From Christensenella tenuis (GTDB taxonomy: Bacteria; Bacillota; Clostridia; Christensenellales; Christensenellaceae), in the NCBI RefSeq assembly GCF_014287795.1, contig NZ_JACOON010000002.1, positions 124,001-188,000 of the forward strand: a stretch of DNA of 64,000 nt. The letters are read 5' to 3'. Positions 42,321 through 50,866 of the stretch are shown here, in pieces. A program made the translations under genes and the position numbers. The notes under the pieces are model-generated. The model did not search any database, was not told the DNA's origin, and was given only the letters and a program-made list of their open reading frames with translations. The first letter of the stretch is position 1. The number at the start of each line of letters is the position of its first letter.

Positions 42321-43325
42321 GTGCCGAAAAAAGTAGTGACATTAAAAAATATAGCCGAAGAGCTGGGGCTTTCCATTACCGCGGTGTCCAAGGCGCTGCG
42401 TGGGGAGGGCGGCATCGGGAAAGATACGGTGCTCCGCGTACAGGAAACGGCAAAACGAATGAATTATTTGCCGAATTCCGTGGCGAAAAGCCTGCGGACG
42501 AATACGACAAAAACACTGGGGCTTATTGTATCCGACAGTTCCTTTTCTTTTTTTACCCCTGTGATTGAAGGGGTTGAAAAATCTGCAGCGGAATATGGAT
42601 ACAATATTATTTTGTGTAATGCCTATTCAAACGTGGATAAGGAACGCGAGGCGGTTCGTATTCTTGCCAACAAGCGTGTGGACGGGCTGATCTTCGCTGC
42701 CTCTATGCTCAATGGGGAAGAACACAGGGGGTTCCTGGATTCCTTTGGGATTCCTTATGTTTTTGTGATTCGAAAGAGCGAAACAGATGAGAGCGATTAT
42801 GTGATCAATGATAATACGAACGGCAGTTTCCAGATGGTGGATTATTTAATTAAAACCGGTTCGAAGAAGATTTATTTCATTAATATTTATGAGAAAATCA
42901 CATCCTATTCCGACAGAATGGTCGGGTACCGGAAAGCCCTTGAAGAAAATGGTATTCCCCTTGATGAACACCTGCTCTACGGCGCTAAACCCACGGTGGA
43001 GGACGGGTATGCCGCTATGAACAGGATCCTTGCGTCCAGCCAGCAGATCGATGCTGTATTCTGCGGCTGTGACGTCATTGCGATCGGCGCAATGGAAGCG
43101 ATTATAGAGGCGGGTCTTCGAATACCGGAGGATATCCGCGTGGCGGGGTATGACGATATTGAATATGCGGCCTATTTGCGCGTCCCGCTTACGACGGTGC
43201 GCCAGCCGAAGTATAAGATTGGCAAGATGGGAACAGAGATCCTTCTCGACCGAATCCAAGGCAAATTTGAAGGGCGCCAGAACATTATTTTGCGTCCCGA
43301 CCTCGTATTGCGCCATTCTACATAA
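42321..43325 (+). CDS. LacI-family transcriptional regulator (candidate O1 regulator)
   Basis: A 334-residue regulator starting at GTG 42321 after AAGGAGCTGTAA. Helix-turn-helix VTLKNIAEELGLSITAVSKALRGE, hinge NSVAKSLRTNTTK, effector domain from LGLIVSDSSFSFFTPVIEGVEKSA to VAGYDDIEYAAYLRVPLTTVRQP. It lies between the long O1 operon and the O1-controlled transporter operon (site at 43564), making it the best candidate for O1. Its own promoter shows no O1 copy. Confidence 0.9.
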   Translation: MPKKVVTLKNIAEELGLSITAVSKALRGEGGIGKDTVLRVQETAKRMNYLPNSVAKSLRTNTTKTLGLIVSDSSFSFFTPVIEGVEKSAAEYGYNIILCNAYSNVDKEREAVRILANKRVDGLIFAASMLNGEEHRGFLDSFGIPYVFVIRKSETDESDYVINDNTNGSFQMVDYLIKTGSKKIYFINIYEKITSYSDRMVGYRKALEENGIPLDEHLLYGAKPTVEDGYAAMNRILASSQQIDAVFCGCDVIAIGAMEAIIEAGLRIPEDIRVAGYDDIEYAAYLRVPLTTVRQPKYKIGKMGTEILLDRIQGKFEGRQNIILRPDLVLRHST

Positions 43326-43428
43326 GTTATTTTTTGGAATATCTGCTTTATTCTTGCAAAAAAAGCGTATAAAATTTCAGAATCTTGTGGCAAAATTATA
43401 ATTTTTAAGCCTTTGTGAAAAAATAGCA

Positions 43429-43458
43429 TTGACAAGTGCGGTGTTTATGATTTATAGT
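43429..43458 (+). promoter_or_regulatory. Possible upstream promoter in the transporter leader
   Basis: TTGACA (43429-43434) and TATAGT (43453-43458) are 18 bases apart. It lies 104 bases upstream of the O1 promoter, so the transporter operon may have two starts. Confidence 0.5.
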
Positions 43459-43532
43459 TTAGAAAACATAAAGGGAGCAAAAGTCCCGAGGGTGGATCAA
43501 TCATTATAAACAGAGAGAATAAAAATAAGTAG

Positions 43533-43577
43533 TTGACAAAAGGCTCCTTTTGGAATAAAATAGGTTTAACGTTAAAG
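43533..43577 (+). promoter_or_regulatory. Sigma-A promoter with O1 operator before the ABC transporter
   Basis: TTGACA (43533-43538) and TAAAAT (43556-43561) are 17 bases apart. GTTTAACGTTAAAG (43564-43577), matching O1 at 13 of 14 positions, sits at the start of transcription. The layout is the same as at 33568. Confidence 0.87.
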
Positions 43578-43765
43578 AAACATATTGCTCAACAAAATGA
43601 TAGTATTTTATCAACACTGAAAAGAAAATACGGAGTAGTCAAAAGGCGGTTTGCAAAAAGGGTGGACTGCATTTAATACAGGCATTTAAGTTCAATTCAT
43701 CATTGGCGTAGTGATTCAAAAGGCACAAGTGAAAAGAGAACGAAAATTGGCTTATTATCAACGAT

Positions 43766-43810
43766 ACTAGAACGTTTTAATTGATGTTAACTTCATTAAA
43801 ACGATTTAAC
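43766..43810 (+). promoter_or_regulatory. Two O2-like operators in the transporter leader
   Basis: ACTAGAACGTTTTAAT (43766-43781) and ATTAAAACGATTTAAC (43795-43810) match the O2 palindrome at 12 and 14 of 16 positions. They lie 190-250 bases downstream of the O1 promoter, so they could act as roadblocks or serve a nearer promoter. The transporter thus appears to answer to two regulators. The rest of the 554-base gap shows no gene. Confidence 0.65.
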
Positions 43811-43879
43811 AGTTTGCCGGCCGTTTCCGGTCCGGCAAAGAAAAAATAGACGCAAATAATAAAACTGGGAGGAAAAGAA

Positions 43880-45004
43880 ATGAAGAAAATCACAGTAGTA
43901 GTAGCGGTAGTGTTGGTCGCATTGTTCATGTTTGCGGCATGCTCCACGCCTGCTCCGGCAGAGTCTTCGGCCCCGGCTGAAGCGTCGACAGAGGCGTCCA
44001 CGGAGGCATCGACAGAGGCTTCCACAGAAGCTTCGGAACCGGCTGCGGAAGCGAGCGAGTGCGTGATCGGCCTGAATGCCGGCACGGAATCAAACCAGTT
44101 CCACAACGACGTAAACAACAGCATCAAGAACGTTGCGGCGGAAAAGGGTGTGGAAGTCCTGTATGCAGTATCCGAATTCGATCCGCAGCAGATCATCCCG
44201 AAGGTGGAATCCTTGCTTCAGCAGGGCGCGAACGTCATCGTTGACTTTAACGTAAACGCTCAGGTTGGCGGCAATATCGTTGACGTCGTGAAGGAAAAAG
44301 GCGGCAAGGGCGTGATCGGCATCGATGTGGAATATGTTTCCGCAAGCGGTGACAAATCGTGGTTCATGGGCGCCAATAACCAGATGGCAGGCGAGCTGTG
44401 CGGTGAAGCGATCGGCGACTATGTCAATGCAAACAAAGACGGCAAACTGGATTACCTCGTACTGTTCCACAATTCTGAAAACGGCGACGAAGTGAAAAAG
44501 AGAATGGCTGGCGCAATCGATGGTCTGAAGAATAAGGGCATTGAAGTAGCGGAAGACCAGATCGAATGGATCGAACTGGGCGGCGGCGGATCTGAGACGA
44601 CAATCGCTGGCCGTGATAAAATGACGGCGTGGCTGACGGCTCATCCGGATGCGCACAGCGTAGGCGTGGTCGCGGTTAACGACGAAACGACGACGGGCGC
44701 TCTGGCGGGTGCTGAAACACTCGGACGTGAGGAAGACTGCGTATTCGCTTCCCACAACGTAAGCCAGGTTTACATCGACGCGGCTCTCTCCGGAGAACTG
44801 TATGAAGGCTACACCGGTTCCGTTGCATACTATCCTGAACGGTACGGCGAATACATCGTTCCGCTGGCAATGGACATCGCTTCCGGGAAAAACACGGATC
44901 CCGATACGAAGATCACGGTTGATCACGTATTCGTTTCACCCGACATGATCGCGGACTATGCGCAGGCATATGAAGATTACAAGGCAGCTTGGACCATCAA
45001 ATAA
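43880..45004 (+). CDS. Sugar ABC transporter substrate-binding lipoprotein
   Basis: Captures a sugar outside the membrane. The signal peptide ends in lipobox FAACS (Cys at about 21), so the mature protein is lipid-anchored. A low-complexity linker (about 25-58) contains four STEA repeats. The rest is a periplasmic-binding protein type 1 domain like RbsB/RhaS (VIGLNAGTESNQFHNDVNNSIK.., GANVIVDFNVNAQVGG). 374 residues. First of a three-gene importer set. Rhamnose or a related deoxy-sugar is inferred from O1/O2 control. Confidence 0.9.
   Translation: MKKITVVVAVVLVALFMFAACSTPAPAESSAPAEASTEASTEASTEASTEASEPAAEASECVIGLNAGTESNQFHNDVNNSIKNVAAEKGVEVLYAVSEFDPQQIIPKVESLLQQGANVIVDFNVNAQVGGNIVDVVKEKGGKGVIGIDVEYVSASGDKSWFMGANNQMAGELCGEAIGDYVNANKDGKLDYLVLFHNSENGDEVKKRMAGAIDGLKNKGIEVAEDQIEWIELGGGGSETTIAGRDKMTAWLTAHPDAHSVGVVAVNDETTTGALAGAETLGREEDCVFASHNVSQVYIDAALSGELYEGYTGSVAYYPERYGEYIVPLAMDIASGKNTDPDTKITVDHVFVSPDMIADYAQAYEDYKAAWTIK
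43980..44037 (+). repeat. Tandem codon repeat in the lipoprotein linker (STEA units)
   Basis: Four consecutive 12-base units encode Ser-Thr-Glu-Ala with synonymous changes (TCGACAGAGGCG, TCCACGGAGGCA, TCGACAGAGGCT, TCCACAGAAGCT). They form a flexible acidic spacer between lipid anchor and binding domain, and could vary in copy number. Confidence 0.75.
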
Positions 45005-45032
45005 CAGGTTCACTGCGTAGAGAGTAAAGGGA

Positions 45033-45066
45033 AAGGGCCGCTGCGTTTATGCGGCGGCCCTTTTTA
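45033..45066 (+). terminator. Partial terminator between binding protein and ATPase genes
   Basis: AAGGGCCGC and GCGGCCCTT form a nine-pair stem followed by TTTTTAA. In transporter operons such a hairpin lowers expression of the downstream genes relative to the abundant binding protein. Confidence 0.8.
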
Positions 45067-45100
45067 ATCGGAAAATTCTGAAGAAATTAGGGGAGAAACT

Positions 45101-46594
45101 ATGGGTAGCGAATACAGGCTTCAGATGAAGGGTATCACAAAGCAATTCCCCGGCGTGCTCGCGCTCGATGGTGTTGATCTGGAAGTGAAGGCAGGGGAGG
45201 TCCTAGCGGTGATCGGCGAAAATGGCGCCGGCAAGTCCACTATGATGAAAATACTTTCCGGCGCGCTTTTAAACGACCATGGCGAAATTTATTTGGACGG
45301 GGAACTGGTCCCGCCGGAAAAAAATGCCCGGGAACGCCTCGATCTGGGAATTGCAATCATATACCAGGAACTGAACTATTTGGATGAGATGACGATAGCT
45401 GAAAACCTTTTCATGGGCGAATTGCCTGTAAAAGGCGCTTTTAAGACGGTTGATTTTAAAAAACTGAGAAAACAGGCGCAGGAGCTTCTCAATAAATTTG
45501 ATCTGCCATACGATCCGTTCACCAAGGTAGGGACTTTGACGGTTGCGGAAAAGCAGATGATTGAAATCCTGCGTGCGGTTTCCAAGGACGTCAAAGTGCT
45601 CGTGATGGACGAGCCGACTTCGGCTCTTTCTGAAACGGAGATTGAACAGCTTTACGCATTTATCAAGGATTTGGCCTCAAAGGGAGTATCGATCTTATAT
45701 ATCTCTCATAAGCTGGATGAAGTGTTTGCGGTGACAGACAAAATACAGGTTATGCGCGATGGAAAACGCGTAGGTTATCTGAATACTAAGGATACTACCG
45801 AAGAAGAACTCGTTGAGCTGATGGTAGGCCGCGAACTTTCGGATATGTATCCCAAGGAAGAGGCGCAGATCGGCGAAACGGTTCTCGAAGTGAAGCATCT
45901 CGACTGCGAGATTGCGCATGACGTCAGTTTCAAGGTTCGTAAGGGTGAAATCCTCGGCTTGTTCGGTTTGCTCGGTTCCGGGCGTACGGAAGCTGTGGAG
46001 GGTATTCTCGGCAAGAAGGAAATGACGGCCGGAGAGATCTACATAGAGGGGAAGCAGGTTACGATCAAAAACATGATCGAAGCGAAAAAGTACGGCCTTG
46101 CATATGTGCCGGCCAGCCGGAAAGATGAAGGCTTGATCCTGATCCAGACCGTGCGTGCCAATACGTCCGTCACGGTGCTCGACCAGCTTGGCGCAATCAT
46201 CGATAAAAAGAAGGAAACGGAGCTGATCGACGATTGGATCAAAAAGCTCCGGATCAAAACCCCGTCGCCGGACGTTCCGGTAGATTCCCTTTCGGGCGGC
46301 AACCAGCAGAAAGTCGTTCTGGCGAAGTGGTTGGCGGCCAGTCCGAAAGTGTTGATTGTCAATGAACCGACGCGTGGAATTGACGTGGGCGCGAAGGTGG
46401 AAATCTATAAGCTTTTGGAAGAATTGTGCCAGGAGGGAATTGCGGTCATCATGATTTCGAGCGAGTTGCCTGAAACGGTGGGCATCGCGGACCGGATACT
46501 GATCTTCAAGGAAGGCGAAATCAAAGGCGAATTTGATCGCAAAGATTTCACGCAAAAGCAAATTTTACAGATTGCGGTAGGAGGAGAACAATGA
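45101..46594 (+). CDS. Sugar ABC transporter ATPase (RbsA/RhaT-like, two nucleotide-binding domains)
   Basis: Drives import. Two fused ATPase domains are visible. The first has Walker A GENGAGKSTMMK and Walker B VLVMDEPTSALSE. The second has the degenerate P-loop GLLGSGRTEAVEG, the signature LSGGNQQKVVLAKWL and Walker B VLIVNEPTRGIDVGAK, as in the CUT2 subfamily. 497 residues, complete. Overlaps the permease start by four bases. Confidence 0.95.
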   Translation: MGSEYRLQMKGITKQFPGVLALDGVDLEVKAGEVLAVIGENGAGKSTMMKILSGALLNDHGEIYLDGELVPPEKNARERLDLGIAIIYQELNYLDEMTIAENLFMGELPVKGAFKTVDFKKLRKQAQELLNKFDLPYDPFTKVGTLTVAEKQMIEILRAVSKDVKVLVMDEPTSALSETEIEQLYAFIKDLASKGVSILYISHKLDEVFAVTDKIQVMRDGKRVGYLNTKDTTEEELVELMVGRELSDMYPKEEAQIGETVLEVKHLDCEIAHDVSFKVRKGEILGLFGLLGSGRTEAVEGILGKKEMTAGEIYIEGKQVTIKNMIEAKKYGLAYVPASRKDEGLILIQTVRANTSVTVLDQLGAIIDKKKETELIDDWIKKLRIKTPSPDVPVDSLSGGNQQKVVLAKWLAASPKVLIVNEPTRGIDVGAKVEIYKLLEELCQEGIAVIMISSELPETVGIADRILIFKEGEIKGEFDRKDFTQKQILQIAVGGEQ

Positions 46595-47577
46595 AGACGA
46601 ATGAGGCTGCTGTGCAGAAAAAATCAATGAAAGAAAGAATGGGGAGCATGGGCAATAACCTCAGCCTGATCATTGCTATCGTTGCCCTGTGGGTGGTGCT
46701 TGGCATCGCGTCTCCCTTCTTCTCATCGTTTGACAATTTAATGAACATCTTGCTGGCTTCGGCGATTACGCTTATCCGGGCGTCCGGTGCGACGATCGCC
46801 ATGATTACCGGCGGCATGGACCTTTCCCAGAATGCGACGGGCGCGATTGCGGGCGTTGTATGCGCGACGGTATCCGTTTCCATGGGCGCGCCGGTTTGGC
46901 TGGTAATCTTGCTTGCGCTCGGCATTGGGCTTGGCTTTGGCGCGATCAATGGCGTACTGATTGCTTACCTGAAGATTAACCCGATCATCACGACCATCGC
47001 TACCATGCAGATTTTCCGTGGTATTGCTTGGTTGTTTACGGATGTAACAATTCAGGTGGCGGATAAGAGCCTCATTTTCATGGGACGCGGCTACATCGGA
47101 GGCGTGGTTCCGGTTTCTGTACTGATTGCGTTTGGTTTCTTCTTCCTTGCGTTCTTCCTGCTCAAGTATACGCGGTTTGGACGTCAGGTCTACATGGTCG
47201 GCGGAAACGAGACGGCCAGCCGTCTTTCAGGTATCAATTCGAATAAAATTAAATTTATTTGCTACCTGATCAGCGGCTTGTGCGCGGGCTTTGCAGGCAT
47301 GCTGCTCTCGGCGCAGGTCGGCGCGGCGCTGCCGTCTTCCGGTGCAGGTACGGAAATGGACGTCATCGCGGCTATCGTTTTGGGTGGCCTTTCGCTCTCG
47401 GGCGGCAAGGGATCCATGGTGGGGACCTTGCTTGGTATTTTGATCCTGTCCATCATCGCCAACGGTCTGCAGGTAATGGGGGTCAACCAGTATGTGCAGT
47501 GGGTTGTTACAGGTTCGATCCTGATCCTTGCGGTCTTGATCGACGTTATCCGCAGCGGGGCGCTCAAGAAACAGTAA
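46591..47577 (+). CDS. Sugar ABC transporter permease (RbsC-like)
   Basis: Membrane channel of the importer. The 328-residue protein has about eight to ten transmembrane helices and CUT2-family motifs (GGMDLSQNATGAIAGVV, KYTRFGRQVYMVGGNETASRLSGIN, DVIAAIVLGGLSLSGGKGS). Only one permease gene is present, so it probably acts as a homodimer. Starts within the ATPase stop (ATGA overlap). Confidence 0.94.
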   Translation: MKTNEAAVQKKSMKERMGSMGNNLSLIIAIVALWVVLGIASPFFSSFDNLMNILLASAITLIRASGATIAMITGGMDLSQNATGAIAGVVCATVSVSMGAPVWLVILLALGIGLGFGAINGVLIAYLKINPIITTIATMQIFRGIAWLFTDVTIQVADKSLIFMGRGYIGGVVPVSVLIAFGFFFLAFFLLKYTRFGRQVYMVGGNETASRLSGINSNKIKFICYLISGLCAGFAGMLLSAQVGAALPSSGAGTEMDVIAAIVLGGLSLSGGKGSMVGTLLGILILSIIANGLQVMGVNQYVQWVVTGSILILAVLIDVIRSGALKKQ

Positions 47578-47809
47578 ACCCAGTCAAGCAAATCAGATCA
47601 AAATCAAAAATCAAATCAGATTGGCGGGGGGCGGCAAAACGCCCCCTGTCGTTTCTGCAAAGCGCCGCGGGGAGAGGCGCCTTACAGAATAATAAAAAAG
47701 ATATATTTTAAATGCAATTTAATATTTTGCCCGAAATGGGGAACCGGTTTTAAACGGCGGAAAGTTCTGATGCTTTCTTTCGGGCGAAGATAAGCGGGGG
47801 GAACGCGCG

Positions 47810-49135
47810 ATGGCAGAAAAATATCAAATCTATACTAACCAGCAAACCGTAGAAGACGTAGGCAGGATTGCAATCGAACCTACGCAAAAGGAAATCGGCC
47901 GTTTAAGGAAATTGGCGGCACGCTATTCCGAAATTGCGCAAAGCGGCGACATGAAGGCGAAGAAACGCCAGTGGACTGCTCTGCGGGATTTAAAGCCCGA
48001 ACGCCCGATGATTTTATTCGAGACATTTTCTGTGACGGGATTTCTTCGTGATGAAGAATTTGAATGTGAAAATCCTTACCTTCGGAATGTAGAGAAAACG
48101 TTCCTGCAAGCGATTAAGCAATATGAATTTGTACAGGATGATATCGTGCTGGAGAATTATTTCCAGCTTGCGTGGCGCGTGATCCGTTCGGATTACGGAG
48201 TGAAAATCGTTGAGCATCATGCGGAAGATTCTATGGGCTATATGTCCAATTTCCCAATTGGAACGCCGGAAGACCTTGAAAAGCTGCGTCCGCGCACATT
48301 TTATGTGGACCGGGAGCGCACGCTTGGATTCAAGCAGACTCTGGAGGAAATATTCGGAGATATCCTGCCCGTACGCGTAGGAAATTATGACAATTTTTTC
48401 CCGGATCTTGGGTTCAATCCGTTTTGCGGGAACAATGCGCCTGTCATCACGATGGACCTCTTTAAGCTCGTGGGCAACGACAATCTGATGTTCTGGCCCT
48501 ACGACCATCCGGAGGCTCTGAAACAGCTGATGGACTTCCTGATGGAAGACCGCCGGCGCTTCGTGCAGTGGCTTCAGGATGAAAAAATTATGGCGCTCAA
48601 TACGGACAACCAGTTTGCGGGGCCGTCCGGCTATGGCTATGTATCCGAGCTGCCCGGCGTGGAAAGCGGTGCGGAGCCTGTTCCGAAAAATTGCTGGACA
48701 TGGGTCGAGTCGCAGGAAACGAATCTGTATTCGCCCGATATGTTTAACGAACTGTTCCTGCCCTATTTAGCGGAATTTGCGAATATGTTCGGCCTTGTGA
48801 CTTATGGCTGCTGCGAACCGGTGGACGACCGCATTGAATATATCAAAAAGGCGATCCCGAAGCTTCGTACGGTTTCGGTATCGGGTTGGAACAATTTTGA
48901 GAGCGTCGCAGAAGCGCTGGGAAAAGATTATGTATATTGCCGGAAACCGAATCCGGCCTACATCAGCGGAGCGGACCGTAATTGGGACGGTATGCGGCAG
49001 GATATCGGGCGTACGTGGAATTGTACGAAAAACCAGCCGGTCGAGTTTATTGTGCGCGACGTTTACGACGTTGCCGGGGATATCGGACGTATTCCCGAAT
49101 GGGTAAAGATGGTCAAAGACACAGTAGGCATCTGA
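47810..49135 (+). CDS. Uroporphyrinogen decarboxylase-family protein, divergent (UroD-like 5)
   Basis: At 441 residues the longest and most divergent UroD-like protein here. An N-terminal extension of about 70 residues precedes the barrel. At the metal-site positions it has TYGCCEPVDDRI and YVYCRKPNPAYI, i.e. cysteines but no H-x-C pair, differing from the other four. It follows the sugar importer and precedes a GDSL hydrolase, so it probably acts on the imported compound. Substrate unknown. Confidence 0.75.
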   Translation: MAEKYQIYTNQQTVEDVGRIAIEPTQKEIGRLRKLAARYSEIAQSGDMKAKKRQWTALRDLKPERPMILFETFSVTGFLRDEEFECENPYLRNVEKTFLQAIKQYEFVQDDIVLENYFQLAWRVIRSDYGVKIVEHHAEDSMGYMSNFPIGTPEDLEKLRPRTFYVDRERTLGFKQTLEEIFGDILPVRVGNYDNFFPDLGFNPFCGNNAPVITMDLFKLVGNDNLMFWPYDHPEALKQLMDFLMEDRRRFVQWLQDEKIMALNTDNQFAGPSGYGYVSELPGVESGAEPVPKNCWTWVESQETNLYSPDMFNELFLPYLAEFANMFGLVTYGCCEPVDDRIEYIKKAIPKLRTVSVSGWNNFESVAEALGKDYVYCRKPNPAYISGADRNWDGMRQDIGRTWNCTKNQPVEFIVRDVYDVAGDIGRIPEWVKMVKDTVGI

Positions 49136-49210
49136 CGCAGGCCTGAAAGGCCGTCTGGCGGCGGCGTTGTCTGTTTTTGCGTTGGAAGCGGAAAGCGTGA
49201 GGATGGAACC

Positions 49211-50020
49211 ATGTTTGAAAGTGAATTCAATTTAAGCTTCAATCTGCATAAAGCTTACACGGATATCGGGCTCCGGGATGATGACAAGGTGAAAATGTCC
49301 TGTATCTATGATATTCCTCTGGATCAGATAGACGGCGTACTGGAAGGCTTTGAGAAATGTAATCGGGAAAATATGGAAGCGGTGCTGCACGAATACGGCA
49401 CGCCCGAGGTAAATACGGAAAAAGAATTCCGTATCGCTTATCTTGGCGATTCCATCACAAGCTACCGTATGAGTCACCGTTGCATTATGCAGCGGCTCCT
49501 TGCGCCCTATGAAAATATTTCTATCAAGGATTTTTCGATTGCCGGGCTGAAAGTGAGCGATCTCTTTACGGCGTTTTATCCGGGCATCAATGATTTTGCG
49601 CCGAATATCGCGGTTATGATGATCGGTACGAACGATATGCGCATCACAGACGACGAATATCAGTATACGCATACGCCCGTTGAGCATTTCGCGCGGGACT
49701 ATGCCTACCTTGTTGAAAAGCTCGGAAAAATGGGCTGTGCGGTGATCGTCATCACACTGCCGCCGTTCTGTATGGAAAAGATGAAACCCGCCCTTGCCGG
49801 GTGGGAGATACTCTACCGCAAGGATGTGCAGAAGGAGTATGACGATGTGATCATTGAGACCGCGCGGAAAAACGGCGCGGTACTCGTCGATATGCGTGCG
49901 GAATATGAAAAGTATGACCCAGCGGATATCACGATCGAAGACGGGCTGCACCTGAACCCAAAGGGGCATGGGATACTGATCCGAAAGGTGTTCCCTGAAA
50001 TGGCGAAACTGCTGAAGTAG
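49211..50020 (+). CDS. SGNH/GDSL-family hydrolase
   Basis: A 269-residue cytoplasmic esterase or deacetylase. Block I IAYLGDSITSYRMS holds the nucleophile Ser, block III IGTNDMRITDDE the oxyanion Asn, and block V DGLHLNPKGHGI the Asp and His. The N-terminal 70 residues have no clear counterpart. No signal peptide, so it likely removes acyl groups (for example acetyl) from sugars after import. Sits 75 bases after UroD-like 5 and ends at a terminator. Confidence 0.85.
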   Translation: MFESEFNLSFNLHKAYTDIGLRDDDKVKMSCIYDIPLDQIDGVLEGFEKCNRENMEAVLHEYGTPEVNTEKEFRIAYLGDSITSYRMSHRCIMQRLLAPYENISIKDFSIAGLKVSDLFTAFYPGINDFAPNIAVMMIGTNDMRITDDEYQYTHTPVEHFARDYAYLVEKLGKMGCAVIVITLPPFCMEKMKPALAGWEILYRKDVQKEYDDVIIETARKNGAVLVDMRAEYEKYDPADITIEDGLHLNPKGHGILIRKVFPEMAKLLK

Positions 50021-50105
50021 CGCGTCGCCAAGATCCATAAAAATATAGGTTTTGGATTTGAGCGTCGCAGGCCCGGCCTGCGCGATACTGCTCATCCATC
50101 CAATG

Positions 50106-50145
50106 AAAAAGGCGCTTTTTGGCTGAGAGCTTAAGGCGCCTTTTT
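50106..50145 (+). terminator. Terminator after the GDSL hydrolase gene
   Basis: AAAAAGGCGC and GCGCCTTTTT form a ten-pair stem with a 20-base loop, ending in TTTTT. It can also work for the opposite strand because of the leading A run. Confidence 0.85.
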
Positions 50146-50238
50146 CCATGCAAAAATATGATATTTTTCGACAAGTTATTTGCTTGTATTCCAGGGAAGA
50201 CCACCCTATATTGGAAAGAAAAAAGGGAGGATATTGCA

Positions 50239-50598
50239 ATGCAGAGAGTGTTTATGAAAATGCAGGTAAAGCCGGGCGGCGAAAAAGAATATGTCAGGAG
50301 GCATGTCCTGTTGATGAACCGGGAAGCGGACAGGAACGCGTCGCCGGAAGAGCTCGAACTATGCCGGGAAACGTGGCGGATCCACAAAGAGGCGGGGATC
50401 AAAAATTATAGTATCTTCATGATCGGCACGGCGTTGTATGCCTATTTTGAAGCGGAAGACTATCAAAAGACGCTGGATATCATCACGAGGAGTGAGGCGG
50501 GACAGCGCTGGCAAAGCTATATGGACGGATTCCTTGTACAGGAAGATGGCGTTCCCGTGATGGAGGTCTGTGCCGAGCCGATTTTTTTTATGGAGTAA
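50239..50598 (+). CDS. rhaM: L-rhamnose mutarotase
   Basis: Interconverts rhamnose anomers before isomerisation. The 119-residue product shows the RhaM pattern: opening VFMKMQVKPGGEKEYVRRH with catalytic His, the IKNYSIFMIGTALYAYFEAED segment, and closing VMEVCAEPIFFME. Start at ATG 50239 after AAAGGGAGG. It is closer to the classical family than the copy at 23647. It forms a single-gene unit between a terminator and the next promoter. Confidence 0.85.
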   Translation: MQRVFMKMQVKPGGEKEYVRRHVLLMNREADRNASPEELELCRETWRIHKEAGIKNYSIFMIGTALYAYFEAEDYQKTLDIITRSEAGQRWQSYMDGFLVQEDGVPVMEVCAEPIFFME

Positions 50599-50708
50599 CA
50601 ATTCTAATTTCTTGGCATGCTTTTATCGCTAAATTGTGCAATGGAAATCAAAAAACATAACAATATTGCTGTATAATTTTACAATCAAATCTTTTCGAAT
50701 ATATTTGT

Positions 50709-50751
50709 TTGACATGCGAAAAAATACATAATATCATGGTTTTAGAACCCA
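50709..50751 (+). promoter_or_regulatory. Promoter with a palindrome before the arabinose/fucose isomerase-like gene
   Basis: TTGACA (50709-50714) and TATCAT (50732-50737) are 17 bases apart. GGTTTTAGAACC (50739-50750), symmetric at 10 of 12 positions, sits at the start of transcription. It resembles a LacI-type operator but not O1, O2 or O3. The other 200 bases of this gap show nothing else. Confidence 0.65.
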
Positions 50752-50866
50752 AGAATATTCGAAACCCTATTAATAAATATAAATATTTTGTAAAAAAAGT
50801 TTGCGGCTGCATGTGAGGAAAATACGCAGCGGCATGTATTATTCAAATAATCGGAGGAAATGAATC

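Noticed and set aside
43980..44037. Possible CRISPR-like or noncoding tandem repeat
   Set aside because: The 12-base units are in frame and encode STEA in a lipoprotein linker; no spacers exist. No CRISPR array was seen anywhere in the window.
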